Part shown: piece after piece, positions 25,366-34,509 of the stretch
Numbering within the stretch: position 1 is the first letter of the stretch
Layout: every line of letters begins with the position of its first letter
Origin: Microbacterium sp. AK031
GTDB lineage: Bacteria; Actinomycetota; Actinomycetes; Actinomycetales; Microbacteriaceae
Direction of reading: 5' to 3'
Assembly (NCBI RefSeq): GCF_024807145.1
Contig: NZ_JANUCA010000002.1
Span: 372,001 to 436,000 of the forward strand
Length of the DNA: 64,000 bases
Made by a program: the position numbers and the translations under genes
Notes under the pieces: model-generated
What the model was told of the DNA's origin: nothing
Seen by the model: only the letters and a program-made list of their open reading frames with translations
Databases searched by the model: none

Positions 25366-26150
25366 AGACCGCTTTGATCACTGGAGCATCACGCGGGATC
25401 GGCGCCGGCTGCGCCCTGGCGTTCGCGCGCGAGGGATATCACGTCGGCATCAATCATCGTTCCTCACCGGACGACGCCGAGAGCATCGCGCAGCAGTGCC
25501 GGGATCTCGGCGTCGAGGCCGAAGTGTTCGCCGCCGACGTTTCAGATTCCTCCGATGCCCAGGCGATGGTCGAGAGCTTCGTCTCCCGGTTCGGACGCAT
25601 CGATGCCCTCGTCAACAATGCGGGTGGTGCGCTGAAGATGCCCGCCGGCGGATTCATCGACATGCCCGTCGAGTACTGGGACAGTCAGATCGCTCTCAAC
25701 CTGAGCGCCGCGTCGTACTGCACGCAGGCCGCGGCCCGTTCGATGGTCGCGCAGGGAGTGCGCGGTGCCGTCATCAACATCTCCTCGATCCACGGCGATA
25801 TCACCTGGGTGCGGCGCAAGGCGCTCCCCTACTCGGCGGCGAAGGGGGGCCTGAACATGATGACCAAGGCACTCGCCGTGGAGCTCATCGCGTACGGCAT
25901 CAACGTCAACGGCATCGCACCCGGCCTCATCCACACCAAGGCGCTCGACCGCTACAGCGAACGCGACCTCAGCGGCTTCAACCGGAAGATCCCGTTCGGT
26001 GGCGGCGGTTCCCCGGAAGACATCGCCGAGCTCGCAGTGTTTCTCGCTGATAAGAGCAGGAGTCGCTTCATCGTCGGTCAGACGATCACCGTGGACGGCG
26101 GACAGTCCATCGACGGCTCGATCGATTCGATGCTGGACGACGCCTTCTGA
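25362..26150 (+). CDS. short-chain dehydrogenase/reductase
   Basis: A 262-residue classical SDR starting at ATG 25362 (MKTALITGASRGIGAG). TGASRGIG binds NAD(P); NNAGG, Ser in INISSIHG, and YSAAKGG supply the catalytic residues; IVGQTITVDGGQSIDG is the typical C-terminal turn. Longer in-frame upstream codons run through the preceding gene in another frame and are not used. It is last in the 23194-26150 operon, which ends at a strong hairpin. Confidence 0.9.
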   Translation: MKTALITGASRGIGAGCALAFAREGYHVGINHRSSPDDAESIAQQCRDLGVEAEVFAADVSDSSDAQAMVESFVSRFGRIDALVNNAGGALKMPAGGFIDMPVEYWDSQIALNLSAASYCTQAAARSMVAQGVRGAVINISSIHGDITWVRRKALPYSAAKGGLNMMTKALAVELIAYGINVNGIAPGLIHTKALDRYSERDLSGFNRKIPFGGGGSPEDIAELAVFLADKSRSRFIVGQTITVDGGQSIDGSIDSMLDDAF

Positions 26151-26155
26151 TCGCT

Positions 26156-26196
26156 GAAGAGCGCTGAGAGGTCGATTCGACCTCTCAGCGCTCTTC
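26156..26196. terminator. strong bidirectional hairpin terminator
   Basis: A perfect inverted repeat: the left arm begins GAAGAGCGCTGAGAGG at 26156 and the right arm ends CCTCTCAGCGCTCTTC at 26196, with only a few nucleotides at the tip (about 18 bp of stem). It separates the convergent SDR and GH43 genes. Confidence 0.85.
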
Positions 26197-26208
26197 ATCG
26201 TGTGGGCG

Positions 26209-29200
26209 TCAACCCGTCGACGTGAACCCGCTGGCCTTCTCGCCGAGCGGAATCGGGTTCACGCTCATCGTGTACTCGGTCGACAGCGGTGCCGGGTGCC
26301 CCGAGCCGTCGCCGATGCGCAGGCCGTTCGAGTCGGCGGTGTACGGCTCGATGAACGCGTATCGGGCGGTCTGGGTATTCGGGCCCGGCCGTGCCTGGAA
26401 GAGGAACCAGTCGGTGCCTTCATGGTCGATGAAGTTCGGTCCGGTGCCTGTTCCGGTGACCTCGGTGTTCTTGCTCATGATCGGAGTCGGATTCTTCTCC
26501 CAGTTCGCGGCATCCAGCGGATCGCCGCCGATGTACCTCAGATAGCCGATCGCGTAGTGGATGGTCCAGTAGCCGCTGGCGGAGTACGCCAGATACACCT
26601 CGCCGCCGTGTCCGTACACCGCTGTTCCGCCCTCGACGACCTTGGGCCACCACTTTGTCGGGTCGCTGCTGTCCTGCGCATACCCCTGCATCTCCCAGTC
26701 GTACTCGGACCGGGTGATGACCGTGGGCTCTCCGGCGAGCGTCCACGGGTTGACGATGTGGCTCATGTTGATGGTCTGATGGAAGTCGGCGCTCCCGCGG
26801 CCCACCTCCGCCACGTAGGTGATGTACGTCTCGTCAGCCACGCGCATCAGAGAGATACCCGCGACGAAGCTGTGGAGGTTGAAGTCCGGGTCGTCGACAT
26901 TCGTGATCCGGCGCGGCTCGTTCACCTCCCCCGTCACAGGGTCGCCCCAGCGACCGAACAGGTCGTCTCCATCGAGCGCCTTGAGCACGTACTGCCGCTG
27001 CCCCTCGGCCGCCGCCTCGCCGGTGTCCGCGGCCGACAGATACAGGTACCAGCCGGCGTTCTCTTCGCCGACCTCCTCCGCTGCGAGGTGATGGATCTCG
27101 GGCGACCACAGATTCGCCATGTCGTCGGGTGCGAAGATCACCGATCCCACGGAACTGCCGAGGTCGGCGGGGTTCGCCACCTTGTGCAGTTCCAGTGTCG
27201 ATCCGCCGGTTGCGATGAAGTAGTACTGCCCATCATGGGTGAACATGTACGGATCGGCGGCGCGGACGAGCGGATTGGCGAACGTCAGCTCTCCCTCGGG
27301 GACCGTGTCCGAGATGGCCGGGTCGACATGCAGGGCGCTGGTCATCGAGCCGGCGAAGCCCTCCGTTCCCAGCAGGTCGGTCAGATGAGCGAACTCGCCG
27401 CCGTTCACGGTGAGTTCGTAGGTGCCGGCGAGCTCGGTCGCGCGCGACTTCGCCGGAGCGACCGTCGCCCAGAACTCGCCGCCGTTGACGGTGATGTCCA
27501 CGTCGTAATCGGCCGAGTAAGCTGCGCCGTCCTCTTCGTAGACGGCGTAGAGACCTTGCGGGAATGACCCCCCGTTGATCACGGCGGATGCCGCCCCTGA
27601 GCCCTCGCCCCGGTGCGCGAGCACGACGGGGCCCGAGAAGGTGCCGCCATCGATCTGCACACCGATCTGCGATCCGGTCGTGACGGCTTCCGTGCTGTCG
27701 GAGCCGCCGCGCAGACCGGCCCACTGACCGCCTTCGACCGTCACCGATGTGGCCGGCGCCGGCGTGGCATCGTCACCTCCGCCGACGATGGAGAGGTAGG
27801 TCTCGCCTCGTCGGGTGAACTCGGTGTCCACGCCGCTTCCGATCGTGAGCGCATGACCCATCCCGTACAGCGTCCCGTCTGTTCCCGGCGACAGCAGCTG
27901 CAGATCCCGGAGCGTGGTGGGACCGCCCAGCCTCATCGCGCCTTCGATCTGCAAAGCCGCCCCCTCTGCTCCGAAGTCGATATCACCGTCGCGGGATGTG
28001 AGCACGACGTCCGCGTCGTAGTCGCCGAGGTCGTATCCGCCCTCGATCGTGTAACGGTCGGTGAGCACCACACGACCATCGCCCGAGAGCGCCGCGATCG
28101 CCTCACTCAGGTCACCCGCGGCGTGAGCCGGACTGCCTCCGTCGCCGGTGCCCTCGGAGGAGAGGTAGACGACCTCGTCATCCATGACAGTGCCGAAAGA
28201 GCCGGCGATCTCGTCGATCAACTCCGCGTCCGCGCCGGGCAGGCGCACGAGCGCGCGCTCGGCATCACCGGCATCCGCCCAGTCCGACAGTGAGATCCCA
28301 CTGATCTCAACATCGCCGACGCGCACCCTGACCCCGGCGTCGGCCCGCTCGAGCCTCGCATCCGTCACCTCACCGCCGAGGAACCTGGCCGTGAGGTTCT
28401 CGGTGACCCGGCCCCCGGAGGCGTGCAGAGTCTGCACCTCTCCGCCGTCGATCGTGACCGATGCACCTGCGACCTCAACCGCGCTGTCGGTGCCGGCCCA
28501 CACTTCTCCGATCTCGCCGCCGGCGATCGTGACGTCCGTCGTACCGCTATATGCTCCGGTCAGTCCGGTGACCCCGACGATTCTCGCGAATTCTCCTGAG
28601 CGCACGGTCAGCGAGGGCGCGTCGCCCGCGCCGACCAGGCTCACCGCCCTCCCCTGATCGGTGACGACATCATCCCCGATCACCAGATCCGTACCGTGAG
28701 CCTGCAACTCAAGGGCACCGGCGTTGGCCAGCGTGACCGACTCGAAAGTGACATCACGTGCGAGAGCGACGTCCGCGTCGGCGGGGAACGCGATGGATGC
28801 CGAGCCGTCACCGACGAAGGACACCCGACCCGCGCCTGCGGCGAGCGTAGCCGGATCGACATCCCAGCTGACATCTCCGCTGATCGTGATCGCGCCGCCG
28901 TCCGCGGCGAGCAGGCCAAGCGCGGTCTCGAGGCTGGCGCAAGGCTGCTCCGCGCTGCACTCGTTCCCCGATCCTGACGCACTGACACGGACATCCGCGG
29001 TGTTCGTCACGACATCGAACAGCTGCCGGAGCGCCGCGACCTGTCCCGCGGTGTAATACTGACCGGCGAAGTGCACCGTGCGGACCGCGGCGAAGTCGAG
29101 GATCTGCTGGAGCCGCTCCTCTCCGCCCCACGCATTCTGCGCCTTGATGGCACCCCACGTCACGCCGTCGAGCGTGAGGTCGACGTGCTCCACGACGTTG

Positions 29201-30036
29201 TTGATGTCGATGGTGTCGACATGACCGCCGCTCAGCGCGACATCAGCACCGCCCACCAGGTAGCGCGTGACGTCGCCGGCGGTGTGAAGTGTTCCGACGC
29301 TGCCGCCGGTCATCGTGATGTCAGTACTCCCGGAGTAGTGGTTCTCCAGCGATGCCCCGAAGACCTCCTGGATGTCACCGCCGTTGATCGAGATGTGCGA
29401 GGTGCCCGTGTAGGTCTGCGTCCCGACTCCTTTGCCTCGGCTGAAGCCGGAGACCTTGTAGAAAGAGCCCGAGTCGATCCTGATGTTCGAATTGCCGTCG
29501 AGCGTGACGTCCCCATCCGCGGGGCCATGGTAGCCCCCGATGACGAACACTTGCCGCTTGCCTTCGGCGTTCGCCATCGTGACCCCGTCACCGAAGACGA
29601 TCGGGTTCCAGTTCGCCGCGAACACCGCCCATTGCGAGGTCTGGATGTCCAGGTCTGCGAAGGTCGTCGGTCCCGACAGGTTGTACTCGATGAACTGCTG
29701 GTCGGCGAAGATCAGGCGTCCCGGGTAGTCCGTGGTGCCATCGGAACTGGTGATCCGGATCTCGCCGGAATGCTCCGGCTCCGTGATGCTCTTGATGAGA
29801 CGGTAGTCGCCCATGAGCACGATGGTTCCACCGCTAGCCGCGACCTTGGGCAGTGCGCCGGTCAGCGTGCGGACGGGATCATCCGGACCGGTGCCGGAGT
29901 TCTTGTCGTCGCCGCTGTCCTGGGCCACGTAGATGACGGTCTCCTCCTCAGCAGCCGCCGTCGAGGCGACAAGACCGGAGAACGTCAGGGCGAAGGCGGC
30001 GGAGGCCGCCGCGAGGATCATGGACACACGCTTCAT
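26209..30036 (-). CDS. secreted beta-helix protein fused to a GH43-type glycoside hydrolase domain
   Basis: About 1275 residues from ATG 30036 (MKRVSMILAAASAAFAL). This start is preferred because GGAG lies 6 nt before it; an ATG 12 nt upstream is the alternative. A signal peptide ends near residue 28 (STAAAEE). Residues about 35-905 contain many short repeats around INGG, DGGE and TVNGGEF, typical of a right-handed parallel beta-helix as in pectate-lyase-like proteins. From about 910 the sequence turns GH43-like: FANPLVRAADPYMF (general-base Asp), LWSPEIHH and VVEGGTAVYGHGG (candidate general-acid Glu, about 1135). GH43 enzymes cleave arabinans and xylans. No cell-wall anchor is visible. It is last in the ABC operon, behind six tandem repeats. 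Confidence 0.85.
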   Translation of the reverse strand: MKRVSMILAAASAAFALTFSGLVASTAAAEEETVIYVAQDSGDDKNSGTGPDDPVRTLTGALPKVAASGGTIVLMGDYRLIKSITEPEHSGEIRITSSDGTTDYPGRLIFADQQFIEYNLSGPTTFADLDIQTSQWAVFAANWNPIVFGDGVTMANAEGKRQVFVIGGYHGPADGDVTLDGNSNIRIDSGSFYKVSGFSRGKGVGTQTYTGTSHISINGGDIQEVFGASLENHYSGSTDITMTGGSVGTLHTAGDVTRYLVGGADVALSGGHVDTIDINNVVEHVDLTLDGVTWGAIKAQNAWGGEERLQQILDFAAVRTVHFAGQYYTAGQVAALRQLFDVVTNTADVRVSASGSGNECSAEQPCASLETALGLLAADGGAITISGDVSWDVDPATLAAGAGRVSFVGDGSASIAFPADADVALARDVTFESVTLANAGALELQAHGTDLVIGDDVVTDQGRAVSLVGAGDAPSLTVRSGEFARIVGVTGLTGAYSGTTDVTIAGGEIGEVWAGTDSAVEVAGASVTIDGGEVQTLHASGGRVTENLTARFLGGEVTDARLERADAGVRVRVGDVEISGISLSDWADAGDAERALVRLPGADAELIDEIAGSFGTVMDDEVVYLSSEGTGDGGSPAHAAGDLSEAIAALSGDGRVVLTDRYTIEGGYDLGDYDADVVLTSRDGDIDFGAEGAALQIEGAMRLGGPTTLRDLQLLSPGTDGTLYGMGHALTIGSGVDTEFTRRGETYLSIVGGGDDATPAPATSVTVEGGQWAGLRGGSDSTEAVTTGSQIGVQIDGGTFSGPVVLAHRGEGSGAASAVINGGSFPQGLYAVYEEDGAAYSADYDVDITVNGGEFWATVAPAKSRATELAGTYELTVNGGEFAHLTDLLGTEGFAGSMTSALHVDPAISDTVPEGELTFANPLVRAADPYMFTHDGQYYFIATGGSTLELHKVANPADLGSSVGSVIFAPDDMANLWSPEIHHLAAEEVGEENAGWYLYLSAADTGEAAAEGQRQYVLKALDGDDLFGRWGDPVTGEVNEPRRITNVDDPDFNLHSFVAGISLMRVADETYITYVAEVGRGSADFHQTINMSHIVNPWTLAGEPTVITRSEYDWEMQGYAQDSSDPTKWWPKVVEGGTAVYGHGGEVYLAYSASGYWTIHYAIGYLRYIGGDPLDAANWEKNPTPIMSKNTEVTGTGTGPNFIDHEGTDWFLFQARPGPNTQTARYAFIEPYTADSNGLRIGDGSGHPAPLSTEYTMSVNPIPLGEKASGFTSTG

Positions 30037-30048
30037 CGGGGGCTCCAT

Positions 30049-30156
30049 TGATGTGTAGAGGTCTGGTGATGTGTAGAGGTCTGGTGATGTGTAGAGGTCT
30101 GGTGATGTGTAGAGGTCTGGTGATGTGTAGAGGTCTGGTGATGTGTAGAGGTCTGG
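30049..30156. repeat. six perfect 18-bp tandem repeats
   Basis: The unit TGATGTGTAGAGGTCTGG occurs six times head to tail with no mismatch, filling the gap between the epimerase-like gene stop and the GH43 gene start. Part of each unit, ATGTGTAGAGGT, matches 11 of 12 bases of the left half of the operator at 34486-34505. Confidence 0.95.
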
Positions 30157-30162
30157 TCGGGC

Positions 30163-31149
30163 TCACCCTGAGGTGACGGTGAGAGTCACGGTTTTCGTGA
30201 CGGTCGCTTCGGGCTGGATCGTCGTCGCGGTACCCGTGAGTTCGCGCGCCCGACGGACGCCGCTGGGGTATCCGCTGGCGGGCTCCAACGCCAGCGAGTG
30301 CGCAGCGCCGTACCAGGGGTAGTCCAGGCGCCCACCCGCCTCGTACCAGTACCAGGCGAACGGGAAGTCTTCTCTGCTCCATGCGAGTTCCACGGCGAGT
30401 CCGAGGTGGGGGTTGTGGATGCGGGCCCGCACCCGTTCCTCGTCGAACGATCCCAGGAACGCCAATCGGGCCACTCCGCTCCGATCGGCGACGAGCCGCG
30501 AGAGATCGTGGCGGGAGCCGTCGACCTCGGTGTGGGCGGGCCAGTGCGGCGCCGCTGCATCTGATGGAACATCGTCCGGCATGTCCGGATGCACAGCGCA
30601 TCCGGTGATCTGCACGGTCGTCTCGGGACCGATGAGCGGCTCGCCAAAGGCCGGATGCTGGCACCACAGCACATCGATGGGCTGCGCCCCCACGTTGGTG
30701 ACTGTCTCGGTGACCGTGACCTGATTCCCCTCGACTGCCACGTCCTTCGTGACCGTGAAGGGACTGCGTGCCAGCGCCGTCGTCATGCGGATGCCGTCGG
30801 GCGTCTCCTCCGCCTCGAACGGTGCGAGCCAAGCCTCGCCGTGGAACCCCCAGTCGACGCCGTGCTCGATGGACGCACGACCGGCGTTGGGGAACATCGT
30901 GTTCCAGCCACCGCCCGAGCGGTCCAGCGCCAGTGCCTCCGGCACTCCGGGCAGCGGCAGTGCCCACGGGGGCCGCAGACCCCAACGCGGAGTCCAGAGC
31001 AGCTCGACTCCGCTCGCGCGAACCCTGATCGAGGTCACGTCACCTCCCTTTCCGGGGATGACCGTGACATCGAGCTGCTCCGTCGACAGTCGCCTGGCCT
31101 CCCACCCCGAGACGGTGGTGATCTGGTGCTCGATGGTTGCGGTCGTCAT
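30163..31149 (-). CDS. aldose 1-epimerase-like (galactose mutarotase fold) protein
   Basis: A 328-residue beta-sandwich protein of the aldose-epimerase superfamily, close in layout to DUF4432 members. The N-terminus LDVTVIPGKGGDVTSI is typical, and His-bearing segments GFHGEAW and LWCQHPAFGEPL are candidates for the catalytic/binding histidines; SLALEPASGYP lies near the end. It probably equilibrates anomers or binds the imported sugar. It follows the MalG-type permease (18-nt gap) in the minus-strand operon 34399-26209. Confidence 0.75.
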   Translation of the reverse strand: MTTATIEHQITTVSGWEARRLSTEQLDVTVIPGKGGDVTSIRVRASGVELLWTPRWGLRPPWALPLPGVPEALALDRSGGGWNTMFPNAGRASIEHGVDWGFHGEAWLAPFEAEETPDGIRMTTALARSPFTVTKDVAVEGNQVTVTETVTNVGAQPIDVLWCQHPAFGEPLIGPETTVQITGCAVHPDMPDDVPSDAAAPHWPAHTEVDGSRHDLSRLVADRSGVARLAFLGSFDEERVRARIHNPHLGLAVELAWSREDFPFAWYWYEAGGRLDYPWYGAAHSLALEPASGYPSGVRRARELTGTATTIQPEATVTKTVTLTVTSG

Positions 31150-31167
31150 CGACTCTCCATTCGTTCG

Positions 31168-32064
31168 TCAGCGCAGCCCGGCGCGCGACATCGATCGCAT
31201 GAACTGCCGCTGGAAGATCAGGAAGACGATGAGGATCGGGATGAGGGACGAGACCGAGCCCGCCAGCGCCGGCCCGAGCGACACCGTGCCGTCCTCCGAC
31301 ATGAAGCGTGTGAGCCCGAGCGGAATCGTGTACTTGGATTCGTCCGTGATCATGATCAAGGCGCTCTCGTAGTCGTTCCACGTGGCGTCGAAGATCAGGA
31401 TCGCCAGAGCCGCGAGCATCGGGCGCGCGAGCGGCAGATAGATGAAGAAGAAGATCCGCCATTCACTGGCGCCGTCGATGCGCGCAGCTTCACCGAGTTC
31501 CCGTGGCGCGGCCGCGAAATGCTGTCGCAGCAGGAAGGTCGAGAACACGGACGCCAGCCCTGGCAGGATCAGCGCCCACAGGGTGTCGTACAGACCGATC
31601 TGTTGGAAGAACATGAAGCGCGGGACCAGGAGAAGCTGTCCCGGCACCATGGAGGTGGCCAGGAACAGCACGAACAGCACGTTCTGGCCTTTGAACCTCA
31701 GCTGGCCGAAGGCATATCCGGCGAGCGTGACCACGGCGAGCTGGCCGACGATCGTGGCGACGACGACGATCGTGGAATTCGAGAAGTAGCGCACCATCGA
31801 GCGTTCACCGAACCACACGTCGATGTAATTCGCCCAGACAAGCGGATCGGGGATCCACCGCAACGGGAGCTCGAAAATGTCGACGTTGTTCTTCAGCGAA
31901 GACGAGACCATCCATAGGAACGGCGTGAGGAACAGCAACGCCACAAGCGCCATGATCAACCCGGTCAGCCACCACACGACGCGCGCCCCGCGCTGACGTC
32001 GGAGGTATCCCGCACGGACGGGCGTCTGCCGCGACTCGATGACTTCGTCACTCATTCCGGACAC
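31168..32064 (-). CDS. ABC transporter permease, MalG type
   Basis: A 298-residue permease with six helices, the first being WLTGLIMALVALLFLTPFLW. The EAA loop is LGEAARIDGASEWRIFFFIYLPLARP (split: LGEAARIDGASEWRIFFF, IYLPLARP; about residues 205-230). It starts 3 nt after the MalF-type gene and pairs with it to import the ligand bound by the Tat-exported lipoprotein. No ATPase gene is in the operon. Confidence 0.92.
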   Translation of the reverse strand: MSGMSDEVIESRQTPVRAGYLRRQRGARVVWWLTGLIMALVALLFLTPFLWMVSSSLKNNVDIFELPLRWIPDPLVWANYIDVWFGERSMVRYFSNSTIVVVATIVGQLAVVTLAGYAFGQLRFKGQNVLFVLFLATSMVPGQLLLVPRFMFFQQIGLYDTLWALILPGLASVFSTFLLRQHFAAAPRELGEAARIDGASEWRIFFFIYLPLARPMLAALAILIFDATWNDYESALIMITDESKYTIPLGLTRFMSEDGTVSLGPALAGSVSSLIPILIVFLIFQRQFMRSMSRAGLR

Positions 32065-32067
32065 CCC

Positions 32068-33039
32068 TTACGTGTAGAGCCCACGGCCGCGCTGCAGGCG
32101 GAGCAGCACGACCGACATCACCAGGACGCCCAGCATGCTCATCACACCGATGGCCGCCGCGTAGCCGAAACGGTACGACTGGAATCCGACCTCGTACATG
32201 TAGTACGACAGGACGGTGGTCGACTCGCCCGGTCCGCCCCCGGTCATGAACTGGATCAGACCGAACGACTGGGAGCGCCCGATGAAAGACGTGACGAAGA
32301 GAAAGGTGAGGATCGGCACGAGTCCAGGAAGAGTGACTGTAATGAACTTGCGGAATGCACCGGCGCCGTCCAACGTGGCGGCCTCGTACAGCTCCTCCGG
32401 CATGTCCTGCAGCGCGGCGATGACGAGGATTGCCACGTACCCCGCCCCGATCCACACTGACATCAGCACGATCGCCGGTAGCGCCCAGTCTTGTGAGACG
32501 AACCACTTGGGAGGCTCGCTGAAGCCGATCGCGCGCAGCGTGTCGTTCACGAGACCGGAGGTCGGATGCAGCAGAAGCAGCCACACCGTTCCCGCCGCGA
32601 CCGTGTTGACCAGCGAGGGGAGGAAGAAGATCGCACGGAGCAGTCCTCTGGCGGGCATGGGACGATTGAGCGCCAGCCCCAGTATCACTCCGACTGCAAC
32701 CGTGAGCGGCGTGCCGACACCCGCGTAGAAGAGCGTCCGCCCCACGGATGACCAGAACTTCTCGTCGCCGATGAGTTCTTGGAAGTTGGCTGCACCGACC
32801 CAGCGGATGCCCTCGATGCCCGAGACGACGTTCCAATCGGTGAAGGCGATGAACAGTCCGGCAGCCAACGGGACGACGAGGAATGCCGCGACGCCGAGGA
32901 TCGTCGGCATCAGGAACGCCCACGGAATCCACCATCGATAGCCGTTGACCAGCGCATGCGGCTTCCGTCGCGGAGTGGACAGACGGGCCGAGCGCGGGGC
33001 GCGGCCGCCCTCCGTAGTCAGAGTCTCTGTCACAGTCAC
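32068..33039 (-). CDS. ABC transporter permease, MalF type
   Basis: A 323-residue permease. A cytoplasmic N-terminus with basic residues precedes WWIPWAFLMPTILGVAAFLVV; the EAA loop is ELYEAATLDGAGAFRKF (about residues 216-232), and GGPGESTTVLSYYMYEVGF is typical of sugar permeases. It lies between the binding-protein gene and the MalG-type gene in the same operon. Confidence 0.92.
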   Translation of the reverse strand: MTVTETLTTEGGRAPRSARLSTPRRKPHALVNGYRWWIPWAFLMPTILGVAAFLVVPLAAGLFIAFTDWNVVSGIEGIRWVGAANFQELIGDEKFWSSVGRTLFYAGVGTPLTVAVGVILGLALNRPMPARGLLRAIFFLPSLVNTVAAGTVWLLLLHPTSGLVNDTLRAIGFSEPPKWFVSQDWALPAIVLMSVWIGAGYVAILVIAALQDMPEELYEAATLDGAGAFRKFITVTLPGLVPILTFLFVTSFIGRSQSFGLIQFMTGGGPGESTTVLSYYMYEVGFQSYRFGYAAAIGVMSMLGVLVMSVVLLRLQRGRGLYT

Positions 33040-33052
33040 AGGGGCAGGTTCC

Positions 33053-34399
33053 TCACGACGCCTTGGTGATTGCTTCGTCGGCCTTCTGCTTCAACTCTGC
33101 GATGGCGTCGTCCACCGACTTCGTCCGCAACCGCACCTCGCCTTCGATCTGAGATTTGAGCGTCGAGATCTCCGTGTAGGCCGTGGTGATCGCGCGCACG
33201 GACATCGGCGGCTCCTCCGTGAAGAACGTCTTGCCGAATGCCTCGATGTCGAACAGCTTGTCCGCGTCGGGCCCGAACAGGTTCTCGTACATCGTGTCGG
33301 ACGGGTTCGCGAACTGGTCAGGGGAAACCTTGCCAGACGTCGTCATGTGGTCCGCTCCTTCACCCATCCAGAACTTGACGAATGTCCATGCCGCGCCCGG
33401 ATACTGCGTCTTCGCCGAGATCTGGACATCGTCTCCTCGCACCCCGGGGTTGAAGTACGCTGCCCCCGCCTCCGGCGCCGGATAGGGTCGGAACGTGACG
33501 CGGAAGTCGTGCGGATACTCCTTGAGATTCTTGGCGTATCGGATGACATTGTTACCGTCGATCATCATGCCGAAGCTCCCGTTGAGGAAGTAGTTCTGCG
33601 CGTAGCCGCCGATGCCTTCGGCTGAGATCCGCTCCTGCGTGAAGATCGATCCGTCATCCTCCATCGCAAGGACGAGTTCGAGCTCGTCCTTGTACGACGG
33701 GTGATCGAAGTTCGACTCCTTGCCGCCGTCTTTGTAGAGATAGTCGCCACCAAGGGTGGCGGGGAACGACTTAGGAGCGTTGTATCCGCCCACGTCGAAT
33801 CCAGAGCGCTTCAGAGCCTTCGCGACATCGTGGTAATCGTCCATCGTCCAGTCGAAGGGGACCTCGATCTTGGCCTTGTCGAGCGCGTCGGCATTGAGCG
33901 CGACGTAGTTCGGGTACATCGACGTGGGAATCGAGAAGAGCTTGCCATCGACCATCGTGCTGATCGGGGTGCTCTGCACGAAGCTCTTGAGCTGACTGTC
34001 CTTGCGTGCCAGGTCTGTGAGGTCCATGGCGAGGCCGGCTGCTGATCGCCGCGCGATATCGACTGTCCCGTAGGAGAAGAAGACATCGATCGGGACTCCG
34101 CCTTGGAGCGCCGAGTCGAGCTTGAGGATCCCCTCGGCGTCGTTCACGAATCGGACGTACTCGACTTTGATCTTGGGGTACTTCTTCATGAACGCGTCCA
34201 CGAGCGCCTGCGGACCCGCCTCTGGGGCCACACCGCCCCAGACGACGAGCTTGCCCTCTTCTTCTGACCCCTTGTCGATGGGGGCGGTCGAGCCCCGTTC
34301 GCTGGGACCGCAAGCCGCGAGCAGAGTTGTCGTCGCTGCGAGCCCAAGACCACCGATCAGCAGCCCGCGTCGACTGATCTGTGTGTTGTTGCTAATCAC
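33053..34399 (-). CDS. ABC transporter solute-binding lipoprotein with Tat signal (SBP family 1)
   Basis: A 448-residue binding protein. The N-terminus holds a twin-arginine motif (SRRGLLIGG, residues 9-17) and a lipobox LLAACGPSE (Cys about 30), so it is probably folded before Tat export and then lipidated. The family 1 fold fits uptake of oligosaccharides or polyols. It is first in the operon 34399-26209, and its upstream region holds regulator site copy 3. Its partner permeases follow after a 13-nt gap. Confidence 0.92.
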   Translation of the reverse strand: MISNNTQISRRGLLIGGLGLAATTTLLAACGPSERGSTAPIDKGSEEEGKLVVWGGVAPEAGPQALVDAFMKKYPKIKVEYVRFVNDAEGILKLDSALQGGVPIDVFFSYGTVDIARRSAAGLAMDLTDLARKDSQLKSFVQSTPISTMVDGKLFSIPTSMYPNYVALNADALDKAKIEVPFDWTMDDYHDVAKALKRSGFDVGGYNAPKSFPATLGGDYLYKDGGKESNFDHPSYKDELELVLAMEDDGSIFTQERISAEGIGGYAQNYFLNGSFGMMIDGNNVIRYAKNLKEYPHDFRVTFRPYPAPEAGAAYFNPGVRGDDVQISAKTQYPGAAWTFVKFWMGEGADHMTTSGKVSPDQFANPSDTMYENLFGPDADKLFDIEAFGKTFFTEEPPMSVRAITTAYTEISTLKSQIEGEVRLRTKSVDDAIAELKQKADEAITKAS

Positions 34400-34485
34400 A
34401 ATCTGACCTCCTTGTCGGTGCGGCTCCAGCGAGACATGCCTGAAGCAGCTGGATTCAGCCTAGAGATTGAGCACCTTATGTGTCA

Positions 34486-34505
34486 ATGTCTAGAGGTAAT
34501 TACAT
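34486..34505. promoter_or_regulatory. candidate GntR/UTRA operator, copy 3
   Basis: ATGT, 12 bp, ACAT, with the inner TGTCTAGAGG (34487-34496) close to the HutC-type pattern but not a full TGT-N4-ACA. It starts 87 bp upstream of the binding-protein ATG and lies just past the stop of the glycosidase-like gene. Its left half recurs in the tandem repeats at 30049-30156. Confidence 0.6.
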
Positions 34506-34509
34506 TTGC

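Noticed and set aside
30049..30156. CRISPR array
   Set aside because: The 18-bp units are contiguous with no unique spacers, and no cas genes are present.
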